Shown: in pieces, positions 13,186-26,580 of the stretch
How positions within the stretch are numbered: position 1 is the stretch's first letter
How the letters are laid out: the number at the start of each line of letters is the position of its first letter
NCBI GenBank assembly: GCA_039654915.1
Contig: CM077597.1
Coordinates: forward strand, 90,026,001 to 90,090,000
Origin: Aquilaria yunnanensis
Lineage: Eukaryota > Streptophyta > Magnoliopsida > Malvales > Thymelaeaceae
DNA: 64,000 nucleotides
Direction: 5' to 3'
Notes under the pieces: model-generated
Database searches by the model: none
The model's input: only the letters and a program-made list of their open reading frames with translations
Told to the model about the DNA's origin: nothing
Translations under genes and position numbers: made by a program

Positions 13186-14026
13186 TGTGATAGCCGAAGG
13201 GCTACCATCCCTCTCAGTACACACCTCCTGCCAAAAATATAGTCGGAGAGCCTGATGTCACCCGAAAGAAGCACTGTCACTGACTTCGGAAGGAGCGAAG
13301 TCAAAGCGCCTTGAACTCGGGACTTCGGCTAATACGTCAAGGACTTCAAGAACGTTATTGGCTTCCTCGGGGGACCAAACGGATCGCCTTCGGAGGCGAA
13401 GGTCCAGTTATCCCAAAAAGGAGAAGAATCCCCCCGAAGGCAGAACCCCCGAACCAGGGAACTCCCCGAACTACGGGTACATCTCCCGAAGAAGGACGTC
13501 CGTACCAAAGGATGACCTCGCCAAGAGGACCTCAGAAGTACGGCAGGAGCATTTAAGGAGCCTCTGACATGTTGCCCACAGGTGCTACACGCCGCCTGGA
13601 ACGGCGGTCTGACATGTCGACGTCGTCCAAGTTCTGTCACGACCTGTCTCGGTCTCAAACCCGGGGAGCCTACAAAACGGCTACCTGTCCTCTCCGCCCA
13701 GAAATACGGATCGCATCCAACCGAACGCGTGTCACGATCTTAACGGGTTGGGCACCTCTATAAATACCAGGAAACAGGACTTGGCAAAGGATCGGACCCT
13801 CTCTCCCTGAAAAAGCACACACAGGCAAGGTCATCTAACCTCCTAGTGTTCCTCCTCTATCTCCTCTCAGGACACTGACTTGGGCGTCGGAGGCTCCTCC
13901 CCGGAGAAACACTCCGGGGACCTTCTAACCCTCTTTTTTGACTATTTCAGGCACGCTCCTCTGGGAAACCTTTGCACCAGACGTTCTCCCCCTCAGGAAG
14001 TCCCTCCCGAAGTCACAATGTCACAT
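13186..14026 (+). mobile_element. 3' LTR of a Tat-type Ty3/gypsy remnant
   Basis: Begins TGTGATAGCCGAAGG directly after the polypurine tract. It carries a TATAAATA box (13759-13766) and a downstream 'ctgacttgggcgtcggagg' phrase that is typical of Tat-lineage LTRs at the R/U5 region. The base composition (GC-rich, CCGAAGG repeats) differs sharply from the flanks. The right end is uncertain; a TG..CA reading would end near 14026 (gtcaca). No gag-pol lies upstream, so the 5' part was lost. Confidence 0.65.
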
Positions 14027-16170
14027 GACGAAGATGCTGCTAGGCATCACCGGTGAAGACCAGTTGATATGAAAAATGACAAACAATGAAATTAAGAGTA
14101 AGATTACTGTAAGGATAATCGACACTGTTACGAAGAGGAGTGTACGAACATAATTAATGGCCGTCGTCGATATCGTTGTCAATACCACTATCGATTCCCA
14201 ATATTGATGAACTTGATCAAGACCTTGCTTCTTGATCTTGTTCTTCACTAGAAATTTATAATCAGGTGAAGATTGTAGAGGGTGAGCATAAGGACGGTAT
14301 TGCAATGAGAAAATTTGACAATTTAGTTGGTGACCCTTGGGTGGAGACAATTGCCCCTACTCAATTTTGGAAAAACTATACATATTGGAGATAAGTTTAT
14401 AATAGTTGAGCATCTGACCACATAATTCTTTAAACTATATAGTTATTTGCCCCCACTATATAATTCTTGCCCCCAACTGCAGAAATTTTTTTGGCTCTGC
14501 CTCGTGAATAAGTGAAACACTTGGGTAGAAAGTAGGAACCCGGTCACGTCTACGCGAGCAGACTCCCGAACTTCTCAAGGAACCGCAAAGCCTGATGGTA
14601 GATGTGTCAATTAATCTCGGTTGGAATAATCTCCAAGAATATAGAAACAAGGCCACGGAGGAGTGGCGGCACAATCCCCAGAAGGAAAAATAAAATGACA
14701 ATTGGAGCCTGGAAGAACAGAACAGAAGGATTGAAAGGGACCGGGACCAGCCTAAGCGCCGGTTTGATTGGAAAACGAGCGAGTTTGTCGGGGAGGGATG
14801 ATGAACCACAACTTCTGATCAGAGAGAGGAAATTTTGAGGCTTCCAGCTCTCAGCTTCTCTTGTAAATGTCGCGATGACACTTACCACAAAACTTTCTTG
14901 TCTTATTTTCTGTTTCAAAAAATAAATGAGTTGCTAGATGGAAAAAAAAAGTAGCTTTCCATGAAAAAAAAAATGAGGAAAAGGTGATTTTCAAATTGGG
15001 ATAATAAAACAAGTGGTCGAATTGCACACTGTTCTAGGGGTGGCATCGGGCCATCGGCACGAGAAAGAAGGTTGTCCTATCTCAAACTTTGACGAATTCC
15101 ATCTACCAAAAAAATGAAGAATTCTATTGGCTATAGAAGATTGAAATAATCATTATCTTCAAAGTTTGTTTCTGTCTAATCTGTTTCTATCTGTAAAAGT
15201 TTTTATTGTTGTTGTTGTTGATGTTTTTGGGAATATAATTACATTCTGGCAATGGAAAGAATATAGAAATTACAACCTCAATAAACTTAAGTGCAAATTG
15301 AAATCAAAATATAAATTATGCTAAGCTTGGGTACACATTAATCAAAAGATATCATTGCTTGTAATATGCAGAGGATTACAAGAGACGAAATTAGCTTTCT
15401 ATAAGATATGTTATTCTATCATGAATTGGATCACTTTTCCTACAATGTATCATAAAATTGTAAGATTTTATTTATTGGATCGGGCTTTAATATCCCTATG
15501 ACACGTTTTTTCTTTGAAGTGTTATTAGCAAGATCATTGTGTTCCCTTGTTTACACTAAAAATTACTCCTTCCATCCCACTATTATCTATATCGTGTGCA
15601 TGAACACGGAAAATTGAATTAATGACCATGATTTAGTTTAAGACTTTTGTTTATTACCTCTTGGCCTTGTATATGGCGAATGGAAACATTCTAGGGCTTC
15701 CCAAATTGCACAAGAGAGTGTGAGCCCCTTTTCTGTTTGCAACTGACGCATAGATATTCCGTTGATCATATCTCAATGACCATATATGTTTCTCACACTT
15801 GAGGTACTTCCCATATGAATTTATAACGACGCAATTGACCTTATTCGTGTGTTGTTGTTTGGGACCTCGCACTACCTATTGTATAGTGTCATTCAAGAAT
15901 TTGCAACTATTTTTTGTATTTATGAAATAGTTTCTTACTTATACTTGGGATGATTGTTGGTTTTAATTTCGAACATATATGTTAGAAATACGCATAAGGT
16001 ACTGGCCAAGATAATTATACATGGTGAATTGGTGATAAGCTTTTCTTGTTAATTTAATCTTTTGAGAATGAATGTGGGATGGTGATATGACATACCTTGT
16101 TTGCTGGATTTGGTCATTTTGCATCTCGACCAACAGCAGTTAATAGCTTATCGTTTATAGCAGTTTTTAG
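14027..16170. other. Intergenic, no gene supported
   Basis: At 14618-14800 the plus strand has a coding-like stretch (WNNLQEYRNKATEEWRHNP, then a stop, then an Arg/Glu-rich run) that may be a worn gene fragment of unknown identity. A TAGGGGTGGCATCGGG phrase at 15037 looks like a lone hAT-type end. A MITE-like 'actccttccatccca' phrase lies near 15566. The remainder is AT-rich sequence without features. Confidence 0.4.
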
Positions 16171-16171
16171 G

Positions 16172-16565
16172 AAACAATAAATTTTGATTTTAGAAATTTA
16201 AAATGAAATTCAATTTGAAACTTTTTTATCCAAACACAACTTTAAAAGATAATTGCTTTCCTTTGGTTTGGCAATTCATAGTCCTATGAAATATTTAAGG
16301 AAATTTTCCAGTGAACCAAATAATAATCTGGAGAAGATAAATTTGCTAGGAGATTCCAAGAAAATTGAATCATATAACTTGTAAGCTCTCAAGAACAAAC
16401 TAAAATTTTCAGTCATCAAGGGAGAACAAGATATGGTTTTCAATCTTTCAAATTGCGAATGGTCAACCATATAACAGAACAGGAAGGAAATAACAGTTCT
16501 CCAAAGAAAGCCCTCAACCACCACTATATCTCAGGCAGTTCCAGGCAGAAATGCTTTTTGTGGCT
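16172..16565 (-). pseudogene. Truncated RPL10 3' tail (third copy)
   Basis: The left edge matches both flanks of the hAT insertion (1509-1535 joined to 4023-4080), and 16250-16470 matches 4083-4310. At 16529-16553 the minus strand still reads the end of RPL10 exon 4 (AFLPGTA then TGA), after which homology stops. Only the last few codons and the 3' flank survive. This is a remnant of the duplicated segment, interrupted by about 1.4 kb of unrelated DNA before the longer pseudogene. Confidence 0.6.
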
Positions 16566-17097
16566 CACATTTGGCCGGATATGTATCCTGGACACTTGAT
16601 GATGGAGCAGATCATAGAAGAAACTCTTTTCTTTAACGTTTACAACAGTGAGCCCTATTTGTTCTTGGAGGATTGCTATCAACCATCGCTTCTTACCTTT
16701 TCCTCTTACCTTCTCTCTGTTAAGATGACACATGTCCACACCTTTTAAAGTTTCAAACTGACGCTGACTAGTTCTCTGGGACCTCTGCCCAATAAGAGCT
16801 AAAATACATCAGTGCTCCCCATTTCGTTTTCTTTTGCAAGTTGGACCCTAATTTTAATTTTCTTTTTTCTTTTTCTATATTTTTCAAATCCTAATCTTCT
16901 TCTGTCTCCCTCTTTCTCTGAATTCATTAGTTTCACTATCACATAAATCAGTCAAGCTATGAACTCATATTCCTCATAATTTTATCTAAAAGAATTTCAA
17001 ATTGACAGAAAAAATTAGAGAATTTACGAAATGGATAAATCAGACCAATCCCATTTGTCGCAGAGAAAGAACAAGATTAGGGGTGAATTCTGGTGCA
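16566..17097. other. Spacer between RPL10 tail and cyclophilin fragment
   Basis: AT-rich DNA unlike the corresponding interval of the first RPL10 segment; no frame or element ends recognised. Confidence 0.4.
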
Positions 17098-17250
17098 GAT
17101 GCTGGCGTGATCCCAAAGTTTGTGTGCTCTAGTGGGGACTTCATTGCCGGAGACGGCACCAGCGAGGAGTCGATCTAAGGGAAGAAGTTTGAGGATGAAA
17201 ACTTCGAGATGAAGCACACAGGAGCAAGGGCGGCGCCGATAGCGATAGCT
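17098..17250 (+). pseudogene. Cyclophilin (peptidyl-prolyl isomerase) gene fragment
   Basis: The plus strand reads GVIPKFVCSSGDFIAGDG, then TSEESI, a TAA stop, then GKKFEDENFEMKHTGA. This follows the cyclophilin core (F-x-x-Q-G-G-D-F-T-x-G-N-G-T-G-G-x-S-I-Y-G, then F-x-D-E-N-F and K-H-T-G-P-G). The glutamine and glycine of QGGDF are altered (SSGDF), the Y of SIYG is a stop codon, and homology fades after KHTG. Only about 45 residues of the roughly 170-residue family remain, with no visible intron, so it is a captured or processed-gene fragment without function as a protein. Confidence 0.7.
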
Positions 17251-17940
17251 TTGCTTCCAACTTTTTCCTTCCCTTTTTCCTTCGTCAGAGTATCAAGTCC
17301 GTCGAATCTTCCGTGCCTCCTCTGCTTCACCGCTTGGCGGCCAATCTGTGGTTTTCATGAAGAAATCTCACTATCGGTCGGTGTTGACAAGTCCTCCTAT
17401 TGTGAGGACAACTCCGAGGGGAACTCCGATGGAAGATTGCTGTAAAACAAGGCGAAGGTGTTGGGGAACAATGTCCTGACTCGAGTCCATTGTGAGGACT
17501 AGAAAGGCGTCATCATGAGAAGACCGATCAAGATCGAGAAAGCTCCATCTCTGCATTGTCAAAACAGTGTTTTGCCTTTCGGTAATTTCACTGTCGACGA
17601 TACCTGTGAGTTTTTGGCATGACTTGTGCAATGGAAAAGAGAGGGGTTCAATTTGCACAAGAAAATAAACTGGGACCAATAATTCAGCATTACCTCTTTA
17701 TCACGTAGAAATTTGATGAGGGCCCGTCAGCAGCAGTTAATACTTTCTTGTGTGCGACACGCGTCGTTTTGATAGAGAGAAGGAAACGGGCGAATGTAAA
17801 AACGCGAAGGCCTTTATCATTGCTCTTCTTCTTGTTAGATGCGATCATCAGAAAGAGAAGAAACCACAATTTCTCCACATAATCTAGCAATACATAAAAC
17901 CATGTTCTCAATTTATCAAATTGGTCTGTTGTTTGTTTTC
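17251..17940. other. Unassigned sequence in the insertion within the second RPL10 segment
   Basis: The frame open from the cyclophilin fragment runs to 17445 without further resemblance to cyclophilin. The rest (17450-17940) is mixed-composition DNA with no recognised gene. Confidence 0.4.
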
Positions 17941-18238
17941 TAGCCCCACAATTCTATGAACATTATTGCTCTGGCATTTTATAATTCTATAACTTAATGA
18001 CATTGTATTTCCTGAACTAAAATAACTATAGTGAACAATAATAATCTCGTCCAAGCAGATTTGCAAGGAGATTCCAAGAAGATTGAAGCATGTCCATTAA
18101 AGGTTCTCAAGAACAAGATAGCAATACGACAAGTTCCTTTTCCAAAATGTAAATGATCAGAGTTATAGAAGTAAAAGCAAATGCTATTCATTCACCAACA
18201 ACAGTTTTCTAGAGAAAGCACTCAGTCACCTACAAATC

Positions 18239-19445
<1,207 letters not shown>

Positions 19446-19605
19446 GGCGATGCTGCGACTGCAGCTGGCTGCCGCCGAATGGACGAGAGAAAATGATGAC
19501 CGGGGAATATTGAGCATTGGACATCAAATAAAACCCTACTTAGCGGCGGGCGAGTCCGTCTTGCTGGGCCAGCTGGCTTCCATCCATCTTCACCGGCCCA
19601 ACTCT
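19446..19605 (-). promoter_or_regulatory. Promoter of the RPL10 pseudogene
   Basis: Keeps the AAACCCTA telo-box (19531-19538) and site II-type TGGGCC/GGCCCA elements (19565-19570, 19595-19600) at spacings like those of the intact gene; the TATAA-like motif is changed to TTAGCGG. Confidence 0.6.
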
Positions 19606-20020
19606 TTGTTCCCGCCCAGACACAGGACGCTTCTGACAAGACGGCTCTGCCCCTATGAAAGAGAGGAGATTAAAAAAAAAAGATCTGATTATCAAGTGAC
19701 CAGTCACAGTTATTTGGGGGCTAAAAGAAGAATGTTGTAGATGAACCTATCAAAGCCAGGGGTGAGTAGTGGCAAATGTCACCATTAAATTTTAGAAAAA
19801 TTATGTAAATTATATATAATTTTTTAAAAAATATTTATTATGACTCTGTAGAATTTTTTGTGGTGATCCCACTCATTATAAAATACATGAAAATAGTTTT
19901 AATTGCCCCTACTAAAATAATTTTCTAACTTTACCCATTGTCACAACTATGACCTATTAAATAGTATAACTGTTAAAGTTGGTTTGACAATAGAGAACTC
20001 ACACACAATAGAGCATTATT
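19606..20020. other. Upstream flank of the RPL10 pseudogene
   Basis: No gene. The final part (19930-20015) matches 6585-6665, so the duplicated segment ends at or under the Athila-like remnant that follows. The part at 19760-19920 has no counterpart seen in the first copy. Confidence 0.5.
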
Positions 20021-20662
20021 CTTTCCAATAAAAAAAAGCTTCAGGAATATGAGACTGTGAAGTTTATTAGGAAGTGCCCAGCTATTATTCAACAGAAGCT
20101 ACCATAGAAATTGAAAGAATCAAGGAGTTTTACAATTCCTTGCACTATTGGTACTTTGAAATTTAATAAAGTTTTATGTGATTTAGGAGCTAATATCAAT
20201 TTAATGGCTCTATCAATTTTCAATAAATTGAGTCTTGGTAAAGTTAAAGCTATCATAATTTCATTGTAGTTAGCAGACAAGTCAATAGTTTATCCTAGAG
20301 AAATCATTAAGGACATTTTAGTTAAGGTGGATAAGTTTATTTTTCCTGCTGATTTTAGGTAGGTCATTTTTAGCTACAGCTAGGACCTTAATTGATGTTC
20401 AACAAGGTAAGGTGATACTTAGGGTACACGATGAACAAGTCATTTTTAATGTATTTAAAGGCATGAAATATCCAGTTGAAAGTGATTCTTGTTTTCATAT
20501 TGATGTTTTGGATCAAGAATTAAATGAGGGCTTTGACAATACCATATCTAATAATTCTTTGGAGTTATGTTTGCTTAGTGAAGAAATAGGTGCTAGTGAG
20601 CCAATTGCTTTAATTTTTAAAGAGACTGATCTTGAGTTGAAGCAACCACTAGTTAAAATGAA
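20021..20662 (+). mobile_element. Athila-like Ty3/gypsy remnant, protease region (left part)
   Basis: The plus strand encodes, with several stops, the region before and including the retroviral-type aspartic protease: SFTIPCTIGTLKFNKVLCDLGANINLM (active-site region in the form DLGA), then LADKSIVYPREIIKDILVKVDKFIFPADF, and after a small deletion FLATARTLIDVQQG and GKVILRVHDEQVIF. This wording is characteristic of Athila-type gag-pro. Stops at about 20104 and 20267 and the deletion near 20358 make it dead. The element continues after the solo LTR at 22096. Reverse transcriptase and integrase are absent, so the remnant is internally deleted. Confidence 0.75.
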
Positions 20663-22090
20663 TGTTGGATTTGTTTCATTCATGACTCACATTTATTTGA
20701 TTTTGATGATAACAAAACATATTTGTTTTATGTGTTTCAAAGCTTTACATAAAGATTTATACATTGGTCTTTTATTGATAAAGTTTTGATCTTTCTAAGG
20801 AAAATTATTTCATAAGTATATTTGAAGTATTTATGTTAATTCAAGCATTGCTTGTGAAGGAAGAAATCATTTTGGAGAAAAATTTATTGAAGTTTGAAAG
20901 TTTGGAAGTAAGAAAATCCTGGAATTACGTTTTCATTTGAGTGAAATGTTTTCAACCGAGTGAAACTGAAGTCAGTTTTCGAACCCGAGAGAATTTTATT
21001 TCTGGGCAAGAAAATCATTCGAGTGAAATTTTTTCAACCGGGTGAAACTGGACTCAGTTTTCGCACCCGAGAGGATTTTATTTCTGGACAAGAAAATCAT
21101 TCGAGTGAAATTTTTTCAACCGGGTGAAACTGGACTCAGTTTTCACAACCGAGAGGATTTTATTTCTGGACAAGAAAATCATTCGAATGAAAAATTTTCA
21201 ACCGGGTGAAACTTGGATTCCAGACCTGCGCGCAAGTTTCCGATTCGAAAAATCTTTGAAAAATAATTATAAATTTATGCCACGTCAGATTCCACGTGTA
21301 TAAAGTGCTGACAACTCATTAATTACAAATATAACCGTTGGAGGTCAAACCTTGACTTTCGTTATTAGACAGAATTTTCAACCGAGTGAAAATATTTCAC
21401 CCGAGTGAAACTGGGCGACAGACGCAAAACCTGTCAAATTTGACAGCAACGGTCACCTGCTTTCTTGGAGACATTTCTGACCTTCCCAACGGTTCTTCAA
21501 CGTCTCTTTGGCCCCCAAATGAGCATAAATACATGGAGAAACACCTTGGAGATAACTCTTGGCCATAAGATCAAAGATTCATCATCAAATCCAAGAGAAA
21601 AAAGCTTATCTTGAGAAATTCATTATTGTAGTTGTGCTTTCACTTGTATATCTAGCTTGAGTGCTATTGTGTGAGCTTGTGAGTTTGTAAACATTCAAAG
21701 TCTTAGAATCTCTTGAGTGTAGAGTGGTTTCTAGTGAGTCTTGAAGAAAACTAAGGAGTGGTTTCTAGTGAGCCTTGGAGAAAACTAGAGATTGGTTTGG
21801 TGTGAACCTTGAAGAAAACACCATTGTAATTTTGATCAAGAGATAGTGGAGGAAATCTCAAGTGGGCAAGCTTGAGGAGAGGACGTAGACTCCGGTTGGT
21901 GGAGTTGAACCTCGATAAATCCCGGTGCACTCTTTCCTTGTCTCTCTTTATATTTTGCTTTATACTTTCCTTATACTTGCTTACTTTGTTCTTGATTTTT
22001 GGTTAAGTAAATTTAGTTGTAAAAATTGATTTTGCTAAAGTTTTTAATACAACCAATTCACCTCCCCTCTTGGTTGCACTTGGGCCAACA
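20663..22090. mobile_element. Solo LTR, Ty1/copia type (1428 bp), inserted in the Athila remnant
   Basis: The ends are TGTTGG and CCAACA, a perfect 6-bp inverted pair, and ATGAA stands directly outside both ends (20658-20662 and 22091-22095), a perfect 5-bp target duplication. The opening 'ttgattttgatgataacaaa' and the closing 'caattcacctcccctctt' phrases are typical of SIRE/Maximus-type copia LTRs; family assignment is from memory. A TATA-like cataaatac lies near 21524. No internal domain remains, so the element was reduced by LTR-LTR recombination. Confidence 0.88.
20939..21213. repeat. 82-bp tandem repeat in the solo LTR
   Basis: Three full units start at 20939, 21021 and 21103, with a partial fourth at 21185. 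The units contain 'caaccgggtgaaactgg' and 'acccgagaggattttattt'. The position upstream of the TATA-like box fits U3 enhancer-type repeats, which is inference. Confidence 0.85.
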
Positions 22091-22095
22091 ATGAA

Positions 22096-24320
22096 GATAG
22101 AGGTTAAGCAAAAAAACAAATTGTTCCCTTTAAGTGGTGAAGGGATGTTTAGGTTAGGGGTAGTCAGAATGCCCGAAATAAGAAGAAAAGAATCAAATAC
22201 TGGAATCAAAAGTGCAACTTGAATAAATTGAGCATTGAGCAGTGTTTGAAATCAAGTGTTGTGGATGATATGTTGCCTAAGGGAGTAACTTGATTTTCAC
22301 AGTGGTTATGTCAAGCTAATGACAATAAACAAGCACTTGTTGTGAGGCAATCCAATTATTTATTGATTTGCTTTATTTTTTCCTATTTATTTTTTTATTT
22401 TATTTTATGTGTGTGTTTTTATTTTGAGTAGGGACAATGCACCAGTGCTTCTTGCTAGAATTTCTTGCAATTTTGGGTCATGGACGTCTTTGACAACATT
22501 TGCAGCCCATTGACTTTCATCAAAATATTGGCTCTTCAACTCCAGGGTAATATTATTTTCATTTTAATTTTAATTTTATTTTATCTCTTTATTCTTTATT
22601 CTACACATTGGGAACAAATGTCTGAATTAAGTGTGAAGGAATGGTAGCTTAGGACTTGCTTTTATTTATTTATTATTTATTTAGCTAATTTTTTCATACT
22701 TTTAACCATGTATTGGAATTCTTGAGGATGATTGTTGCTTTTTAGTTCTTCAATGCTTGACTTGAGCATTAAGTACGTAGTCTTTAAACCTTTCGCATAT
22801 GTAAAACTGATTTTCAAATGTTTTTACAATTATTGATCAAGCTAGCAGATGATGGTCTTAGAATCTATTTTTGTATCAAACTTTTGTGCTTAGTGCTCTG
22901 TTTCAAAAACATACTAGATTATGAGTTTATATGCTTGGTTTGTGAGGTTTGTTTGGTTGACGGATACGTGGGTGATTGATTGAAAAAAAAAATTGGAAAA
23001 TGAAAATTTTTGCTGTTATGAAATAAATATCTATTCCGCTGTTTCGCAGCATTGAAGTAGGTAGGGATCTTCTCCTAAGACAAGAGTCGATCACTGCTCA
23101 AAAAGATACTTGAAACATGAGCATGATCGAATATTACCTTAGATTGTGTTGAATTAGTAGCTTGGGTATAAACAGAGCCCCAATTGGTACACTTGCTAAA
23201 AGGCGAAACACAAGAAGAGGAGTTAAAAAAGAAAAAAGAAAAAAATCAGCAAAGAAAATACAATGAATCACTCAATATCCATGTTTTTGTGGTATGTTGG
23301 TTAGTTGCATATGAGCTCTAATCTAGTGTAGTTTCTGCTTTATACTTTGTATAAATTATTGATGTTCTTATTCAATTTTGAAGGACTGTAGGTGCTAGTT
23401 TGTAAAAAAATTATTTTCATAAACTTGTTTTGTTTTGAGTTGCATTAGATCGAAGAGGTTACACTCTTAATATTTCTTGTTGAGTTTTTGAAGGCCTTGA
23501 ATTTTTAATTTTCTTTTATGGTGTCATTGCTCAAAAGTATGATTCATCTTTTGCAAATTTTTCAATTTTAGTTTGCTTGGGGACAAGCAAAGAGTTAAGT
23601 GTAGAAGAATTTGATCAGCTTAGTTTATGTGTTAATTTTGGTATCTATTTTAGATTAGTTTTGTTGCATTAAATGATTTATTACCTTTACTTGTTTAGTT
23701 TTTATTTTATTTAGGTTATGAAGCTTGCCAAAGGAGTTGAGGAGATTTTGTATAGCAAAAGGACTAAATTGTAAGAAATCATGAAGCAAAAGGTATACCT
23801 AAAATTGGAAAAAATTCTCTTGTTAGTTGACTAAAATACCCCTTTTATAATGTTATGTTATATTTTAAATCAAGGGTATTTTAGTTCTTTGGAATCCAAA
23901 GGGCTAGGGATTAAAACCCTGCACATATAAAAAGAAAATAGAGCAGCTGCAAGAGAAGGGAATGGCGAATCAGAAAGAGACAATGACGAAATTATGAGCA
24001 GGGGGAGGACGAATCAACACACACGTGGAGAGAGAAGTTGATGATCACGAGTAGAAGAAAAACAAATTGGAAGACCCTCAGCTAAGTGAAACCCAAGTCT
24101 TAGCCATCTCATAATCGTTTTCTCCCCTGTTCGTTAATTTTGTCATTAATTTAGTTTAATCTTAGTTTAATTTTAGTTAATTTTACTTCCTTAAAATCTA
24201 AATTTATTTCTTTTATTTTTCATAAACAATTGAATATCTGTTCCTTGTGGGATCAATACTTTGGTTTGTCCTAGGGATTAAAACTTACTAAACTCAAGAA
24301 ACAATAATCATTTGACCTAA
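22096..24320 (+). mobile_element. Athila-like remnant (right part, 3' region and probable LTR)
   Basis: Resumes in phase with the left part after the copia solo LTR. It holds the non-coding phrases common near the 3' end of Athila-type elements: 'aagcacttgttgtgaggcaa' near 22331, 'cacattgggaacaaatgtc' near 22603 and 'tgcttggggacaagcaaag' near 23575, followed by T-rich sequence and a 'cttgtgggatcaatact' LTR-end-like phrase near 24244. No open frame survives. The right limit is approximate. Confidence 0.6.
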
Positions 24321-26580
24321 TTGTGATATGTGACCGAAATTATGACAAGAAGTTGCCTATGGTTTTCTCTCTTGTCTCCATAAAGCTCTTTGAATAGGCA
24401 AAGTCGCTTAATACTTGCTACGACTTATGTTAAGGGAGAGACCTGCAATTACTTCTTTATATAAGACTCTAACGGGTCTACTCATTAATGATATCATGGA
24501 TTCTATGGCTTACACTTGAATACACCCACACTACATATCAATAATAAAGATAAGCGCCCTCACCATATGAGCTTTCCAATTAAAAAAAAAAAATGTGTGC
24601 ACATATAGTCAACAACTTTAGAAAGTTTAGAACTTAGAGGCTAGCTAGAGCCCTACAATTCATAAAATTTGAAAATTTTACATGGATAAAACAAATAGTT
24701 CAGGAGCAACCAAATTGCTCAGCTCTTAGTTGATATTTTCTTTTTCTCCTATAAACAAGGTTAACAAACAAAAAAGCTCTCATCAAGATTTTTTTAATAA
24801 TAAGGTCATTTCCCTTGAATAAGGTCTGACCAGACTTGCCTTTAAAATAGTTGAAACCTAAAATAACTATCAGCAACTAGGGGCCCTTATACCAAAAAAT
24901 ACCCTCTCCGTCTCAAATTCTTTGTTATATTTTAGTTTTTAACTGAGTTTGACTAAAATTTATGTACATTATAATTTGATAAAAAAATTTTAAAGAATTA
25001 TATTTAAAAACTTCAACTCTTTTAATTTGTAAATATATTTTTTGAAAAATTCAGTAAAAATAATATAAATATATTTAAGTTAGAAAAATTAAAATGGAGC
25101 AAAGAATGGTATATGAAGGGATGACTTGTTAAGAAAGTTTCAAAAGTTCAAAACTTAATACTAGACATTAGCTCAAAAAGGTTGCATAAGGCACCGACAT
25201 GGCGGCATCGATTCGCCATTCATGTTAGCCATCCTTCTTTTATTATTACAAACATATTATATTTTTATTTTTTTAGAATTAATGCAATTATTAATATTAA
25301 TTTGTTTCGAGCTGCAGCCAGTTCTTCTTTCTTTAGCCAAGGAAGATGTTCAAAACTAGAAAATTAAAAAACTACATAATAGTTTATCAGTTTATATATG
25401 TGATATTATCATCTAGTCCTAAAACTTTGAAATCAATTTTTTTTGCTGCTCTTTCCCAAGAAGTGAAGTGCTAGAAATGGCATAAAATCTTGGCTTTTGT
25501 GTGTTGCGCTCCTTGAATTTTTCATGAGTTATAGTCACAAGTCAAATTTTTGTTAAAAGTTTGGTGCAAGATCAAATGGTTCAGCCTTGAAAAATGAGAT
25601 GAAAAGATTGGAATAAAAGGTTAATTCACTGAAAAAGATCTATGAAAGCTGGCTAGTATTTTTCTTTCCACAATTATAGGGCTAGCTTCATTCGTTTTGG
25701 GTTTTGGTTCCAGGTATAAGCTTTTTTGGACTAAGTTTCTATGAATGGGTTTTGGCTTAATGCTTTTTTAGTTCCTGGGATTTCTTAATTTTGTATGTTT
25801 GGGCTACTCTATTGCTTGAGGTGTTTGGGTTTTAGGGTTTTATTTCTTGGCCTATTTTAGGTTTATTGTTGGCGCTCTGCAAGGTGTCGGACTTTAATTG
25901 GGATATTCGGGTTTTGGGATGTTTTTGGTCACCATCTTTCTAAATAAGATGGTGCTTGTATTTCTTCTTTCTTCTTTTGCTTTTATTAAATTCTTTCATT
26001 GTCGATAAAAAATGTCCTCAGCATAAACATTTTCTATTCTCTATCTTCAGTGTAAAAGTGTGAGTTGCATTATAGTTTCGAGACTAATAATATTCTTTGT
26101 GCATACAAATTACTTAAATAAAGGAGTTTTTATAAAGTAACTAAATAGTATGCTTCTCTCGTCAAATGTTTGGGAATGTCGATCAAAGATAAAGTTGTCT
26201 CTTGTGCTATAAATGTGTGTGCTATGGAGGGGACCAATCATCTTCATGGTATCATTTTTTTTTTAGCTTTTAAGCTAGCTTTAGCTATGTGCCTATATGC
26301 TTCATCCAGCAGTACGGAAATATATGTTTCGTCAGATTTAATTATACAATAATCTCATCCTAGCTTTAGTTTCTGTCCGACTTTCTTACAGCAGCTTCTG
26401 TTTCTTTGTGTTTCATGCTTCTAACTCCACATCATCCCACTTTGAGATTATATGGCAGCAAAACACCAGCCTAAATTTTACTGTTAAAAATTTAAGAAGG
26501 GTTGGGACACAAGATGGATTGGATAGTTATAATAAAAAGTTTCTAATTCATAAGCTATAGGAAGCTGTTGTGGCAGCAGT
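24321..26580. other. Intergenic, one MITE, no gene seen
   Basis: AT-rich. Apart from the MITE at about 24902-25120 no structured feature is recognised. The short open frames at 25182 and 26170 lack any sign of coding use. Confidence 0.45.
24902..25120. mobile_element. Stowaway-like MITE (worn)
   Basis: Starts CCCTCTCCGTCTCAAATTC, the Stowaway-type CTCCCTCCGT signature, after TA. The far end read inversely shows the matching ATTCTTTG block. About 220 bp, AT-rich, no coding potential. The right TA duplication is not clear. Confidence 0.5.

Noticed and set aside
14456..14918. Several overlapping frames on both strands
   Set aside because: Only the plus-strand reading at 14618-14800 looks coding, and it has a stop in frame and no recognisable family; the others are shadows.
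15037..15060. hAT-type end TAGGGGTGGCATCGGG
   Set aside because: No partner end or 8-bp duplication was found nearby.
15654..15872. Minus-strand 72-codon frame with weak mariner-transposase feel (SVANRKGAHTLLCNLGS)
   Set aside because: The resemblance is too short and loose; no catalytic motifs and no element ends.
20412..20789. Apparent 125-codon gene
   Set aside because: It is the end of the Athila protease region running into the copia solo LTR at 20663; the C-terminal half is LTR sequence.
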